Below are positions 30,543 to 41,055 of a DNA stretch of 51,760 nucleotides, in pieces. The notes under the pieces were generated by a model that did not search any database, was not told the origin of the DNA, and was given only the letters and a program-made list of their open reading frames with translations. The position numbers and the translations under genes were made by a program. This DNA comes from Gallionella sp. (GTDB lineage: Bacteria > Pseudomonadota > Gammaproteobacteria > Burkholderiales > Gallionellaceae), in NCBI GenBank assembly GCA_017880865.1, contig JADGRL010000017.1, positions 1-51,760 on the forward strand. Direction: 5' to 3'. Every line of letters begins with the position of its first letter. The stretch's first letter is position 1.

Positions 30543-31697
30543 ATGAGCGAGCACACAACCATCAGCTGGAATGAGGCAGGCAAAGCGTGCTCAGCGCGCT
30601 GGCGTTCGGAGAGTGGCACACCGCCGCCCAAGCGTGTGGTCGTCGCCGACGACACGATGAAGGCGGATGAAGCCTATCGTCTGGCCTGTGAAGGAACCGC
30701 GCTGTTGTGGCGTGGCGATTATCAGAATGCGCGCCAGTTGTTGCTGGCGATGTCGCGGCGCGTGGATCGCAAGAAAGCGCGCAAGGCTGTCCTGAGCTTG
30801 GTCGAAGGGACTTCCACTGTGCCTGCCGAGGCGTTCAACTTGCATCGTCAGGCGCAGTCGCAACGCGCCCGCACGCTGGCGATGATTCTGTTGCCACTGG
30901 ATGGCGACTACACGATTCCGCTGCGCCGTGCGCCCGATATGCGTCAGGCTTGCAATGAAGCTTATGGTGCAGGCGGCAAGCCTTCGGTGGCCTCGCTGCG
31001 CGAGCTGCTGGGGCTGATTGGCGCGCATGAGTGGCGTAAAAAAGGTGTGGAGATTCCGGCGCTGGACGCGCGCATCCATCCGCACTACGGCGTGTTTTCG
31101 CCGGTGCGCGGCGAGTATGTGGGGCTGGTGAACGAAGCGCCGCTGACCCCAAATTTGGAACTGGCCTTCGACATCGGCACCGGCACTGGTGTGCTGGCCG
31201 CAGTGCTGGCACGCCGTGGCGTGAAGCGCGTGGTCGCGACCGATCAGGACCCGCGCGCCCTGACCTGCGCCCGCGAGAACCTCGCGCGCTTGGGGCTGAC
31301 CGAACAGGTTGATATTGTGCAGGCGGATATGTTCCCATCTGGGCGCGCGCCGCTGATCGTGTGCAACCCGCCGTGGATTCCGGCGCGGCCCAGTTCCCCG
31401 ATCGAGCAGGCGATATTCGATCCCGACAGCCGCATGTTGCGCGGCTTCATCGGCGGCTTGGCCGCGCACCTGGAGCTGGGCGGCGAGGGCTGGCTGGTGC
31501 TGTCGGATATCGCCGAGCATCTGGGGTTGCGCACCCGGGACGAACTGCTGGCTTTATTCGAGGCGGCGGGATTGCAGGTGGTGGGGCGGATGGATGTGCA
31601 GCCGCATCATCCCAAAGTTTCAGATGCCACCGATCCGCTGCACGCCGCACGCGCGGCGGAGGTCACCTCGCTGTGGCGGCTGGCGGTTAAAACCTGA
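30543..31697 (+). CDS. class I SAM-dependent methyltransferase (HemK/PrmC-like C-terminal domain)
   Basis: A 384-residue protein. The C-terminal half has SAM motif I FDIGTGTGVLAAVLARRG, TDQDPRAL, and the amide-methylating motif VCNPPWIP, as in PrmC-type enzymes. The N-terminal ~150 residues are specific to this family. The substrate is unknown. The frame opens at 30525, but ATG 30543 (MSEHTTISW) is more likely. Residues around KAVLSLVEGTSTVP (about 80-93) are encoded by a REP-like repeat (30787-30811) that sits in frame, probably as an insertion. It lies 81 nt after rlmF and may be co-transcribed with it. Confidence 0.85.
   Translation: MSEHTTISWNEAGKACSARWRSESGTPPPKRVVVADDTMKADEAYRLACEGTALLWRGDYQNARQLLLAMSRRVDRKKARKAVLSLVEGTSTVPAEAFNLHRQAQSQRARTLAMILLPLDGDYTIPLRRAPDMRQACNEAYGAGGKPSVASLRELLGLIGAHEWRKKGVEIPALDARIHPHYGVFSPVRGEYVGLVNEAPLTPNLELAFDIGTGTGVLAAVLARRGVKRVVATDQDPRALTCARENLARLGLTEQVDIVQADMFPSGRAPLIVCNPPWIPARPSSPIEQAIFDPDSRMLRGFIGGLAAHLELGGEGWLVLSDIAEHLGLRTRDELLALFEAAGLQVVGRMDVQPHHPKVSDATDPLHAARAAEVTSLWRLAVKT
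30787..30811. repeat. REP-like short repeat inside the methyltransferase gene
   Basis: CTGTCCTGAGCTTGGTCGAA, continuing GGGAC, matches the dispersed CTTCGACAGGCTCAGGACAG-type repeat and shares CTGTCCTGAGC with 733-743. It is translated as AVLSLVEG. The gene remains open across it. Confidence 0.65.
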
Positions 31698-31832
31698 TGG
31701 CATATAGCGGCTAACGACACCGAGACGCACATCGTATTCTCAAAAGCAGTTCGTGAACGTGAAGCCAAAGGGCTGCGCGCTTTTGCGCAGGTTGGGTAGA
31801 GTACGTGGGGAAATGGCCTCTGAGACCAGGGT

Positions 31833-32084
31833 TCAGTTCCTCAGGATCGAGTCATACTCGTCGATATCAGAAGCGAGCCAATCATTTCCTTCAGAGTCAA
31901 CAAAGACATTGCCCCCCTCTCGATTTAAGATGTTTGCGCTACCCTTGTTTTTAAAAACTAGGTCACCCTCTAAATTTTCTTTGTCGTATGAATATACGAA
32001 CTCGCAGGCCGTGCCATCCTCCATGCGGATTCCGACGAGGGGAAGATCGTTCGGAGCGATAAGTTTTATTATTTTGGCGGCCAT
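31833..32084 (-). CDS. small hypothetical protein, 83 residues
   Basis: I do not recognise this protein. It is 83 residues, acidic, without signal peptide or membrane segment (MAAKIIKLIAPNDLPLVGIR... ...SDIDEYDSILRN), and predicted beta-rich in the middle (VGIRMEDGTACEFVYSY). A good ribosome site (GAGAGGAA) lies 7 nt before the ATG. It is more A/T-rich than neighbouring genes, which hints at recent acquisition. A TATAAT element on the minus strand (32252-32257) about 170 nt upstream suggests a long leader. The phrase ANILNREGGNVFVDSEGNDW looks like an immunity- or phage-type small protein, but that is only an impression. Confidence 0.6.
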   Translation of the reverse strand: MAAKIIKLIAPNDLPLVGIRMEDGTACEFVYSYDKENLEGDLVFKNKGSANILNREGGNVFVDSEGNDWLASDIDEYDSILRN

Positions 32085-32336
32085 TTTATTTTCCTCTCAG
32101 TACGATTGAAAAGATAAGAGTGAGCCTGTTTTCGATCAGTGATGGTTTCATTGGAAACCCCTCAATTTTGTCTGCCCGCATATGCATTAATAGTCCAGGC
32201 TGAAACGTTGAAGGAAATCTTACACTAAATTCCCTTGCTAACTACAAGGAAATTATATAGGCATTTTCCGTCGGCAATTGTGAACCGCACGGGCGATTAC
32301 TATCTGGCGGCGTTTTTGAGGGGCAGTTATTGGCGG
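32085..32336 (-). promoter_or_regulatory. A/T-rich leader region upstream of the 83-residue gene
   Basis: TATAAT on the minus strand at 32252-32257 is followed by an 8 bp imperfect hairpin (TTCCTTG...CAAGGGAA, about 32229-32251), then about 165 nt of untranslated sequence before the ATG at 32084. No frame with a start signal is visible in it. No strong -35 could be assigned. Confidence 0.4.
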
Positions 32337-32370
32337 ATAAAAAAACAGGGCGGAAATATCCGCCCTGTTT
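32337..32370 (-). terminator. rho-independent terminator of hppA
   Basis: A perfect 12 bp stem (32343-32354 with 32359-32370) around an AATA loop, followed on the minus strand by a run of T. It lies 20 nt after the hppA stop. Confidence 0.9.
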
Positions 32371-32389
32371 ATTATTTCGACAACTCCAG

Positions 32390-34408
32390 CTAAAGCAGCG
32401 GCACGATCATCAGCGCAACGATGTTGATGATCTTGATCAGCGGATTCACGGCAGGCCCTGCGGTGTCCTTGTACGGATCGCCCACCGTGTCGCCGGTCAC
32501 GGCGGCCTTGTGGGCCTCAGAGCCTTTGCCCCCAAAGTTGCCTTCCTCGATGTATTTCTTGGCGTTGTCCCATGCGCCGCCGCCGGTGGTCATCGAGATC
32601 GCGACGAAGATGCCGGTGATGATGGTGCCGACCAGTACGCCGCCGAGTGCTTGTGCGCCGAGGGTCAGGCCGACCACCACAGGTACGGCTACCGGCAGCA
32701 GCGAGGGCACGATCATTTCCTTGATCGCCGCTTTGGTGAGCATATCCACGCAAGTGCCGTATTCGGGTTTGCTGGTGCCCTTCATGATGCCGGGAATTTC
32801 CTTGAACTGGCGGCGCACTTCAACGACCACCGAACCTGCCGCGCGCCCGACCGCTTCCATCGCCATCGCGGCGAACAAATAGGGCACCATGCCGCCGATG
32901 AACAGGCCGATGATGACCATGTGGTTGGATAAATCGAAACTCAAATCATGTCCGCTCGCGGTCAATGCATGGGTGTAGTCGGCGAACAGGACCAGCGCGG
33001 CGAGTCCGGCGGAGCCGATCGCATAGCCTTTGGTCACCGCCTTGGTGGTATTGCCGACCGCGTCGAGCGGGTCGGTGATGTTGCGTATCTCTTCGGGTAG
33101 ACCGGCCATTTCGGCGATGCCGCCGGCGTTGTCGGTGATCGGGCCGTAAGCGTCAATCGCGACGACGATGCCCGTCATCGACAGCATCGCGGTGGCAGCG
33201 ATCGCGATGCCGTACAGCCCGGCGAATTGATACGCACCCCAGATGGCCAGACATACCGAGAGCACGGGGGCTGCGGTGGCGCGCATCGACACGCCCAAGC
33301 CTGCAATCACGTTGGTGCCATGCCCGGTGGTCGATGCTTGCGCGATGTGGCGCACCGGGCTGTATTCGGTGGCGGTGTAATACTCGGTGATCCACACCAG
33401 CGCTGCGGTCAGCAGCAGGCCGATCACGGCAGCGCCATACAGTGCGTTGACGCTATACGTGCCGTTGTCGCCCATGATCCAGCTGGTGAGCGGGTAGAAC
33501 GCGATCAGCGCCAACCCGGCTGCAACGCCTAGCCCGCGATACAGCGCGTTCATGATCCGACCGCCGTCGCGCGTCTTGACGAAGTACGTGCCGATGATGG
33601 ACGCGATGATCGAGAAGCCGCCCAGCACCAGCGGATAGATCACCGCGTTCGGCCCAGCATGGGTCATCAGCAGGCCGCCCAGCAGCATCGTCGCGATGAT
33701 CGTCACCGCATAGGTCTCGAACAGATCCGCCGCCATGCCCGCGCAGTCGCCGACATTGTCGCCGACGTTGTCGGCAATCACCGCCGGGTTGCGCGGGTCG
33801 TCTTCGGGGATGCCCGCTTCGACTTTGCCGACCAGGTCGGCGCCGACATCTGCGCCCTTGGTGAAAATGCCGCCGCCCAGACGGGCGAAGATCGAGATCA
33901 GCGAGCCGCCGAATCCCAAGCCCACCAGCGCATGTGTCGCTTCAGTGGAGGTGTCCCCGATGCTGGTCAGAAAAGCGAAATAGCCTGCGACGCCGAGCAG
34001 CCCCAGTCCCACCACCAGCATGCCGGTGATCGCACCGCCCTTGAACGCCACGTTCAGTGCGGCGTTCAGGCCATCCGAGGCCGCAGCCGCAGTGCGTACG
34101 TTGGCGCGCACCGAGACGTTCATGCCGATGAAACCGGCCGCACCCGAGAGCAGCGCGCCGATCGCAAAACCGATCGCGGTTTGCCAGCCCAGTGCGGCGA
34201 AAATGATAATGAACAGCAGTGCGCCGACCATCGCGATGGTGGTGTATTGCCGGTTCAGATAGGCTGATGCGCCTTCCTGTATCGCTGCGGCGATCTCGCG
34301 CATCCGTTCGTTGCCGGTGGGTTTAGCCAGAATCCATTTGATGGAAAACGCGCCGTACAAGATTGCAATGACCGCGCATAACAATGCAAATCCCAGACCA
34401 TTTGACAT
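32390..34408 (-). CDS. hppA: K+-insensitive pyrophosphate-energized proton pump
   Basis: A 672-residue membrane pyrophosphatase that couples PPi hydrolysis (or synthesis) to proton transport, with about 16 helices. Active-site blocks: [39 protein letters not shown] and the C-terminal [19 protein letters not shown]. The motif GNTTKA has Lys where K+-dependent enzymes have Ala, so this is the K+-independent type. ATG 34408 ([11 protein letters not shown]) follows a GGGGAG ribosome site; the upstream extension to 34456 is not typical. With pfp and ppa it ties PPi to energy conservation. Confidence 0.97.
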   Translation of the reverse strand: MSNGLGFALLCAVIAILYGAFSIKWILAKPTGNERMREIAAAIQEGASAYLNRQYTTIAMVGALLFIIIFAALGWQTAIGFAIGALLSGAAGFIGMNVSVRANVRTAAAASDGLNAALNVAFKGGAITGMLVVGLGLLGVAGYFAFLTSIGDTSTEATHALVGLGFGGSLISIFARLGGGIFTKGADVGADLVGKVEAGIPEDDPRNPAVIADNVGDNVGDCAGMAADLFETYAVTIIATMLLGGLLMTHAGPNAVIYPLVLGGFSIIASIIGTYFVKTRDGGRIMNALYRGLGVAAGLALIAFYPLTSWIMGDNGTYSVNALYGAAVIGLLLTAALVWITEYYTATEYSPVRHIAQASTTGHGTNVIAGLGVSMRATAAPVLSVCLAIWGAYQFAGLYGIAIAATAMLSMTGIVVAIDAYGPITDNAGGIAEMAGLPEEIRNITDPLDAVGNTTKAVTKGYAIGSAGLAALVLFADYTHALTASGHDLSFDLSNHMVIIGLFIGGMVPYLFAAMAMEAVGRAAGSVVVEVRRQFKEIPGIMKGTSKPEYGTCVDMLTKAAIKEMIVPSLLPVAVPVVVGLTLGAQALGGVLVGTIITGIFVAISMTTGGGAWDNAKKYIEEGNFGGKGSEAHKAAVTGDTVGDPYKDTAGPAVNPLIKIINIVALMIVPLL

Positions 34409-34542
34409 GACACTTCTCCCCAAAGATAAATCAGCCAACCGCTCCGGCATCCCCAAAGAATGCTAGAGCACCCATATGTCATTGCTGGTGTCTAGGATAC
34501 TTCGGATTCCGGATGCTGGCACGATATTTTGTGCGGGGGACT

Positions 34543-35067
34543 CTAGGCTATGGGGGACAGTCCGTCTGCATAGCGCGCCATCAGTTCTACGTAGTGCGCG
34601 GTGTTGGCGTGTAGCGCGGAGATCTCTGCTTCCGTCAGTGTGCGCACCACTTTCCCCGGCGAGCCGATGACCAGTGAGTTGTCGGGAATCACTTTTCCTT
34701 CGGTGATCAGTGTGTTCGCGCCGATCAAGCAGTTTTGGCCGATGATGCTGTGATTGAGTATCACCGCCTTGATGCCGATCAGGCTGCCTTCGCCTATCGT
34801 GCAGCCATGCAGCGTGGCCTGATGTCCCACCGTGACGTTTGCCGCGACCGTGAGCGGCGCACCCGGATCGGTATGCAGCATCGCGCCATCCTGGATGTTG
34901 CTGTTTGCGCCGATGTGGATAGGTTCGTTGTCGCCGCGCAGCACCGCGTTGAACCACACGCTGACCTTGTTTTCAAGAATGACGGAGCCGATGACGGAGG
35001 CATTGCCGGCGATGAAATGTTTGTCTCCGCGAAGTTCGGGACAGCGCTCGCCGAGTCGATACAGCAT
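34543..35067 (-). CDS. gamma-carbonic anhydrase-like protein (left-handed beta helix)
   Basis: A 174-residue hexapeptide-repeat protein of the YrdA/gamma-CA family. The zinc-ligand pattern is present: a His in [12 protein letters not shown], then [12 protein letters not shown] with two His. The N-terminal [16 protein letters not shown] block carries the Arg and Asp of the active site. Isoleucine/valine-rich hexapeptide repeats fill 20-130, and a C-terminal helix follows. Carbonic anhydrase activity is not certain for this subfamily. It begins 2 nt after the GlcG-like gene. Confidence 0.9.
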   Translation of the reverse strand: MLYRLGERCPELRGDKHFIAGNASVIGSVILENKVSVWFNAVLRGDNEPIHIGANSNIQDGAMLHTDPGAPLTVAANVTVGHQATLHGCTIGEGSLIGIKAVILNHSIIGQNCLIGANTLITEGKVIPDNSLVIGSPGKVVRTLTEAEISALHANTAHYVELMARYADGLSPIA

Positions 35068-35069
35068 GG

Positions 35070-36151
<1,082 letters not shown>

Positions 36152-36165
36152 TCAGATGGGTTGTT

Positions 36166-36215
36166 AGTCGTTAGTTGGTATGCAGGACGTGCGCAGCACA
36201 CCAACAATTAACGAC
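36166..36215. repeat. AGTCGTTAG hairpin between adk and kdsB, containing the kdsB stop
   Basis: AGTCGTTAGTTGGT (36166-36179) pairs with ACCAACAATTAACGACT (about 36199-36215), leaving a loop of about 20 nt. The end of kdsB (Ser-Arg-stop) is read from the right arm. A related inverted repeat follows carA (about 47824-47871). Confidence 0.65.
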
Positions 36216-36978
36216 TCGTAGTTGCTTCAAAAATTTGTCGTGCCGCGTGTAAATCCTGTTCGGTGTCTACGCCAGCTGGCGGAGCTTGCTCGGCGATGAA
36301 CACGCCGATTTTGTAGTCATGATACAGCGCGCGTAACTGTTCCAGCGCCTCAAAATGCTCCAGCGCGCAGGGTGCTAACTGACTGTAGGCACGCAAGAAG
36401 CTGGCGCGATAAGCGTAGATGCCGATATGTCGCAGCACGGGTAATTCTGCGGGTAACTCAGCCTGATGTGCGAACGCATCGCGGGGATAGGGAATCGGTG
36501 CGCGGCTGAAATACAGTGCGTTGCCGTTTTTATCCAGTACCGTCTTGACGATGTTCGGGTTGCGCATCAATGCTTCATCGTGAATCGCATGGCAGGCCGT
36601 GGCAATCGCACATTCGGGATGGGCGTGCAGATGTTCGGCCACCGAGCGTATCAGCGCGGGCGGAATCAGCGGTTCATCACCCTGCACGTTTACGACTATC
36701 GTGTCGTCCGCCCAGCCTTGCTGTTCAACCACTTCGGCGATGCGATCCGTACCGCTGGCGTGGCTGTCGTGGGTCATGCACGCTTTGAAGCCATGCTCGT
36801 GTACCACGTTGGCAATCGCGTGATGGTCGGTGGCGATCCAGATTTGTTTCGCGCCGCTTTGTGCCGCCTGTTCGGCAACCCGCACCACCATCGGTTTGCC
36901 GGAAATCAGCAGCAGCGGTTTGCCCGGCAAGCGTGTGGAAGCGTGGCGCGCCGGAATGACGACGTGAAAAGCAGTCAT
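36208..36978 (-). CDS. kdsB: 3-deoxy-manno-octulosonate cytidylyltransferase
   Basis: A 256-residue CMP-Kdo synthetase that activates Kdo for lipid A addition using CTP. Conserved blocks: [44 protein letters not shown] and the [13 protein letters not shown] region. It overlaps trm112 by 4 nt. Its substrate is made via KdsA and its CTP by PyrG, both encoded here. The C-terminus (ATTSR) is encoded by the flanking AGTCGTTAG repeat. Confidence 0.98.
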   Translation of the reverse strand: MTAFHVVIPARHASTRLPGKPLLLISGKPMVVRVAEQAAQSGAKQIWIATDHHAIANVVHEHGFKACMTHDSHASGTDRIAEVVEQQGWADDTIVVNVQGDEPLIPPALIRSVAEHLHAHPECAIATACHAIHDEALMRNPNIVKTVLDKNGNALYFSRAPIPYPRDAFAHQAELPAELPVLRHIGIYAYRASFLRAYSQLAPCALEHFEALEQLRALYHDYKIGVFIAEQAPPAGVDTEQDLHAARQIFEATTSR

Positions 36979-37163
36979 TTAATCTCTTCGATTTCTTCGG
37001 GCGTGAGCTTGCGCGCTTCATCGACCAGCATCACCGGAATGCCATCGGCGATTTTATAGGCCAGCCGGTCAGCTTTGCAGATCAGTTCCTGCGCGGATTT
37101 TTTATAGACCAACGGAGATTTGCACAGCGGGCAAACGAGGATATCAAGCAGTTTGGTGTCCAT
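36975..37163 (-). CDS. Trm112 family protein
   Basis: A 62-residue protein of the Trm112/YcaR family ([18 protein letters not shown]). A single CxxC (Cys11, Cys14) is visible; the second pair found in other members is missing. Members in eukaryotes activate methyltransferases; the bacterial role is unclear. It starts inside lpxK (20 nt overlap) and ends in a 4 nt overlap with kdsB, so the three genes are tightly coupled. Confidence 0.93.
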   Translation of the reverse strand: MDTKLLDILVCPLCKSPLVYKKSAQELICKADRLAYKIADGIPVMLVDEARKLTPEEIEEIK

Positions 37164-38136
37164 GGGCGGCGATCTTTCGAAGTATGTGATCTATCAGAGC
37201 AGAATTGATTTGGGCATCCACACGCAATACCCAAAATCTCGCATCGGCGAATGAGGCGCATTTTACCGCATCTTTTTCGGTCAGGAGTAGCGCATCGCAA
37301 TCCGTGAAGGACAGGTCGGCTGCACTGTAGGGATGATGATCGGGAAAAGCGTGCGGCGTGAACGGGATGCCCAGCGTTTCCAGATGCTGGAAATAACGTT
37401 GCGGGTAACCGATACCGGCCACGGCATGGATATTCGGTTTGTGAAAATCAGCGGGTGTAGCTACTTGGCCGGGATTGAGCAGGTTGTAGAAAATGTCACC
37501 CGATAAGCGCATCGCATATTGGTCTGAAGATGTTGTGTCGCCATTCACCACTACGGCATCTACGGTTCGTAAACGCGATACCGGTTCGCGCAGTGGGCCT
37601 GCTGGGAGCATCAAGCCATTGCCAAATCTGCGCACGCCGTCGATGACCGCGATTTCCGCGTCGCGCTGAAGGCGGTAATGCTGCAAGCCGTCATCGCACA
37701 GCACGACATCGCATTGGGCATGAACTTGCAACGCCGCGCGCGCCGCAGCGACGCGATCCGCGCCGACCCACACCGGACAAATATCGCGTTGCGCCATCAA
37801 CAGCGGCTCATCCCCGACTTGTGCGGTGGTGCTGGTCAGGCCGACTGGTTGCGGGCTGGAGAGGGTGCGGCCATAGCCGCGACTGACGATGAGCGGATGC
37901 CAGCCGCGTGCGATGAGCTGTTGTGCCAGGGCAAGCGTGAGCGGGGTTTTGCCGGTTCCGCCGACGCTGATGTTGCCGACCACGATGACCGGGATGCCTA
38001 ATCGATGGCTGGTCAGGATGCCGCTGCGATACAACGCGCGGCGCAACGCCACCAGCGCCCGAAAAATCAGGCTGATCGGAAGCAGAATCAGGTGCAGCGG
38101 GGTGATGCGGTACCAGTGGTGTTGCAGCCAGTGCAT
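37144..38136 (-). CDS. lpxK: tetraacyldisaccharide 4'-kinase
   Basis: A 330-residue membrane-associated kinase that phosphorylates the 4' position of the lipid A precursor. P-loop VGGTGKTP near residues 60-67 with the preceding [11 protein letters not shown] strand, the catalytic CDDGLQHY block, and [10 protein letters not shown] near the C-terminus. An N-terminal hydrophobic helix ([22 protein letters not shown]) fixes it to the membrane. The upstream gap of 191 nt to exbD carries repeat B. Confidence 0.97.
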   Translation of the reverse strand: MHWLQHHWYRITPLHLILLPISLIFRALVALRRALYRSGILTSHRLGIPVIVVGNISVGGTGKTPLTLALAQQLIARGWHPLIVSRGYGRTLSSPQPVGLTSTTAQVGDEPLLMAQRDICPVWVGADRVAAARAALQVHAQCDVVLCDDGLQHYRLQRDAEIAVIDGVRRFGNGLMLPAGPLREPVSRLRTVDAVVVNGDTTSSDQYAMRLSGDIFYNLLNPGQVATPADFHKPNIHAVAGIGYPQRYFQHLETLGIPFTPHAFPDHHPYSAADLSFTDCDALLLTEKDAVKCASFADARFWVLRVDAQINSALIDHILRKIAAHGHQTA

Positions 38137-38152
38137 TTTCGGGAGCCTCTAA

Positions 38153-38325
38153 AAATTCAGAGTTCGCCCAAATGCCCCACAAGGGGACGCCGATCCACTA
38201 CGTGCAAAAGTAGCACGTGTGGAATCGTCAGCAAGGCGTGTAAAAAATTTTGCAGCGCCGCATATGGGGTATATGCAAGCAAGAAATTTTTTACACAACG
38301 CAGCAGTTGGGATGAAATGTGGATT
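38153..38325 (+). repeat. Repeat B, uninterrupted copy between exbD and lpxK
   Basis: The block starts with AAATTCAGAGTTCGCCCAAA and ends with CAGTTGGGATGAAAT. It holds two inverted AAAAAATT-bearing segments (around 38249 and 38285) and a central hairpin-forming stretch with CACGTGTGG. The complement matches the outer parts of 27166-27395, where repeat A lies between CAACT and GCTGCG. It is 170 bp with no gene seen. Confidence 0.8.
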
Positions 38326-38327
38326 TT

Positions 38328-38750
38328 TTATTTGGGTTGGCTCTGCGTGGTGAAAGTGATGCGCCCAAACCCGGCGCGCCTGGCAGCTTCCATGATGTTA
38401 ATCACGGCTTGATGGGGAGTCTTGGCATCGGCGTTGATCACGATGGTGGGATCGGTCTGATTGCCCGCCGCATTTTTCAGGGAATCGGCCAACGCGTCTA
38501 CGCCGGTGTAAGGCAGGCCCTGATTGTTGATGGCATAGTGTTCAGTGGCATCCACCGCGACGTTGATGGGCTTGATCTGCGTGCTGGCTGCATCGCCGCC
38601 CGCTTCAGGCAGGTTGATCTGCAATTCTGAAAACTTGGCGTAGCTGGTGGTCACCATCATGAAAATCAGAATCACCAGCAACACGTCTATCATTGGAATC
38701 AGATTGATCTCCGGTTCTTCGCGGCGGCGAAGGCCTCGTTTAAAGTTCAT
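38328..38750 (-). CDS. exbD: ExbD/TolR family biopolymer transport protein
   Basis: A 140-residue protein with one transmembrane helix (NLIPMIDVLLVILIFMMV), whose Asp is the proton-carrying residue of the family, and a periplasmic domain. It works with ExbB to convert the proton motive force into work at the outer membrane. The frame starts at 38786, but ATG 38750 (MNFKRGLRRREEPEINLIPM) gives the normal N-terminus. It follows exbB after 4 nt. No TonB gene is next to it; exbB-exbD-lpxK is a conserved betaproteobacterial order. Confidence 0.95.
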   Translation of the reverse strand: MNFKRGLRRREEPEINLIPMIDVLLVILIFMMVTTSYAKFSELQINLPEAGGDAASTQIKPINVAVDATEHYAINNQGLPYTGVDALADSLKNAAGNQTDPTIVINADAKTPHQAVINIMEAARRAGFGRITFTTQSQPK

Positions 38751-38754
38751 GGTT

Positions 38755-39363
38755 TTAGTCTTTGCGTTGGCCGTGCACAACTTCAACCAGCTTGATCGCC
38801 TGCTGCTCCATCTCGATGGTCAGGCTATCAACTTGCGCACGGAAATGGCGGTAGGCGATCATGCTCGGAACCGCCACGATCAGGCCAAATGCGGTGTTAT
38901 AAAGCGCCACGGAAATGCCGTGAGCGAGTATCGCCGGGCTGTTTCCAGCTGCATTCTGCGAGCCAAATATCTCAATCATGCCGACCACCGTGCCGAACAG
39001 CCCCAGCAGTGGACTGATTGAGGCAATCGTACCCAACGTGGTCAGGTAGCGATCCAGATCGCGCGCAACCGAACGTCCCGCTTCTTCAATGGATTCTTTC
39101 ATCATCTCGGGCGGGCTTTTGATATTCCTCAAGCCTGAGGCAAAAATGCTGCCCAATGGCGAGGCGCTGGCAAGCTTGGCCAACATGCCGTCGCTGACGC
39201 CGCGTTGCTTGAGTTCCTTGACGACTTCATCCAGCAGCGTGGGCGGAGCGATTTTCTTGCTGCGCAAAAACATCGTACGTTCAATAATCAAGCCAAGAGC
39301 TATGGCTGATGCCAGAATCAAAAAATAAATCGGCCAGCCGGCCGCTTCAACAATTGCAAACAC
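38755..39363 (-). CDS. exbB: ExbB/TolQ/MotA family proton channel protein
   Basis: A 202-residue protein with three transmembrane helices: about 10-28, 105-128 and 148-172. Conserved blocks: LGLFGTVVGMIEIFG (with the Thr of the proton path) and the ALYNTAFGLIVAVPSMIAYRHF helix. It forms the energising complex with ExbD. It is divergent from xseA across 346 bp that contain DnaA-box-like sites. Confidence 0.95.
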   Translation of the reverse strand: MFAIVEAAGWPIYFLILASAIALGLIIERTMFLRSKKIAPPTLLDEVVKELKQRGVSDGMLAKLASASPLGSIFASGLRNIKSPPEMMKESIEEAGRSVARDLDRYLTTLGTIASISPLLGLFGTVVGMIEIFGSQNAAGNSPAILAHGISVALYNTAFGLIVAVPSMIAYRHFRAQVDSLTIEMEQQAIKLVEVVHGQRKD

Positions 39364-39709
39364 GCGGATTCTCCATTTGTGCTTAAATTAACAGGGCGCA
39401 ACTGTAGCGTGTCGCACCGAGTTGAGCAACCTTTCTCAGGATTTACTTCAGCTTTATTTGGCTAAGCTGCCATTTGAAAAGAGTATTTCTGTTTACCCAC
39501 AAAACCTGTGGATAACTTTGTGGATGAATCGGGTGGATAGGCCTTTAACTTGGCGTGGCGCAAGGAGTTTTGTTAGTTTGCCTGTTTTTTAGTTCCTTGC
39601 AATATTTATATAAATCAGTTGGTTACCGTAAGTTAAGGATTTCGTCAGTAGGGCAATTAGTAAAAAGTGGCGAATTGCTTGGCTTTGTGGATTATTTAGA
39701 GATGTCAAT
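39364..39709. promoter_or_regulatory. 346 bp divergent region, exbB / xseA, with a cluster of DnaA-box-like sites
   Basis: Three 9-mers resembling the DnaA box TTATCCACA lie within 35 bp: TTACCCACA (39493-39501, one mismatch), TGTGGATAA (39507-39515, exact on the minus strand) and TGTGGATGA (39519-39527, one mismatch). A fourth, weaker GGTGGATAG follows at 39532-39540. The rest is A/T-rich and has no gene with a start signal. No xseA promoter can be assigned with confidence. Confidence 0.5.
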
Positions 39710-41050
39710 ATGTCTTCTGTACTTTTTTTTGAAGAAAAATCACGCGTTTTGCGCGTCACGGAACTCAACTTAGCAATCAAGCAGTTGCTGGAAAGTAACG
39801 TCCCTTTGCTGTGGGTGCGTGGAGAGATTTCTAATTTAGTCAAGGCCGCTTCCGGGCATTTTTATTTTTCGCTGAAGGACGATCAGGCGCAAGTGCGCTG
39901 CGTCATGTTCCGGCATAAAAATGCATTGCTGAATAATCCAATCAGCAATGGTCAGCTGGTCGAAGTGTTGGCGGTTGCGACCTTATATGAACAACGCGGC
40001 GATTTTCAGTTGACCGTCGAGCAGATGCGCCCGGCCGGGTTGGGCGTGCTGTACGAACAATTCGCCAAGCTAAAACAATTGCTCGAAAGCCAGGGCTTGT
40101 TCGATGCCACACGCAAACGCCCATTGCCCGCATTTCCCAGGCGCATCGGCATCATTACCTCATTGCAGGCCGCTGCATTGCGCGATGTGCTCAGCACCTT
40201 GAGGCTGCGCCTGCCGAGTGTGCCGGTGGTGCTGTATCCCACGCCGGTGCAGGGCGCAGGGAGCGCGGACAAGATAGCCGCTGCGATCAAAATAGCCAAC
40301 CGGCGCGCGGAGTGCGACGTGCTGATCGTGTGTCGCGGCGGCGGCAGCATCGAAGATTTGTGGGCGTTCAATGAAGAAGTCGTCGCGCGCGCGATAGCCG
40401 TCAGCGAAATACCCATTATCAGCGGGGTAGGCCACGAGACCGATTTTACGATCGCCGATTTCGTCGCCGACGAACGCGCGCCTACCCCCACCGCCGCCGC
40501 GCAGCGCGTCGTGCCGGATCGCCATGCGCTGCTCAGGGGCCTGAGCGACATGGCGCAACACCTGCAGCGCGCGCAGCGCAACCGCCTGCAAAATTCGATG
40601 CAGACCGTGGACTATCTGCAGCGTCGACTGATTCACCCCGAGCAACAGTTGCAACGCCAGACACTGCAATTAGACCAGCTGCAGCAACGTATGCAGCGCG
40701 CCTACGCCTATCGAAAACAGCATCAACACTGGCAGTGGCAATCCATCGCGCAACGACTGCGCGCGGCAAGCAGCGACTTCGCCCGTCTGCACGACCAGCA
40801 GGCCAATCTGGCGCAACGTCTGGATAAGTCGATGCGCACGAAACAAGAGCAACGATCAAGGCGAGTGGACAATGCCGCGCAGCACTTGGTCTTACTCGAC
40901 CCGAAACAGGTCTTGGCACGGGGCTACAGCCTGGTGCAAAATGCTGGCGGCGGCGTGGTGTCCGATGCGGGGCAGGTGGTGGTGGGCGCTGAACTGCGCA
41001 TCACCTTTGCCCAAGGTTGGGTGCTGACTGAGGTGAAAGAGCGTGGCTGA
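39710..41050 (+). CDS. xseA: exodeoxyribonuclease VII large subunit
   Basis: A 446-residue nuclease subunit that degrades single-stranded DNA together with XseB. N-terminal OB fold (LLWVRGEISNLVKAASGHFYFSLKD), central catalytic domain with PRRIGIITS, ALRDVLSTLRLR, VCRGGGSIEDLWAFN and PIISGVGHETDFTIADFVAD-type blocks, then a long coiled coil rich in Gln and Arg (about 265-385). xseB is not adjacent. The ATG at 39710 is preceded by TTAGAGATG, a modest ribosome site. Confidence 0.97.
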   Translation: MSSVLFFEEKSRVLRVTELNLAIKQLLESNVPLLWVRGEISNLVKAASGHFYFSLKDDQAQVRCVMFRHKNALLNNPISNGQLVEVLAVATLYEQRGDFQLTVEQMRPAGLGVLYEQFAKLKQLLESQGLFDATRKRPLPAFPRRIGIITSLQAAALRDVLSTLRLRLPSVPVVLYPTPVQGAGSADKIAAAIKIANRRAECDVLIVCRGGGSIEDLWAFNEEVVARAIAVSEIPIISGVGHETDFTIADFVADERAPTPTAAAQRVVPDRHALLRGLSDMAQHLQRAQRNRLQNSMQTVDYLQRRLIHPEQQLQRQTLQLDQLQQRMQRAYAYRKQHQHWQWQSIAQRLRAASSDFARLHDQQANLAQRLDKSMRTKQEQRSRRVDNAAQHLVLLDPKQVLARGYSLVQNAGGGVVSDAGQVVVGAELRITFAQGWVLTEVKERG

Positions 41051-41055
41051 TCGCA

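Noticed and set aside
39493..39540. Replication origin
   Set aside because: DnaA-box-like sites are present, but there are too few, with no unwinding region that I can point to, and none of the genes that usually flank an origin.
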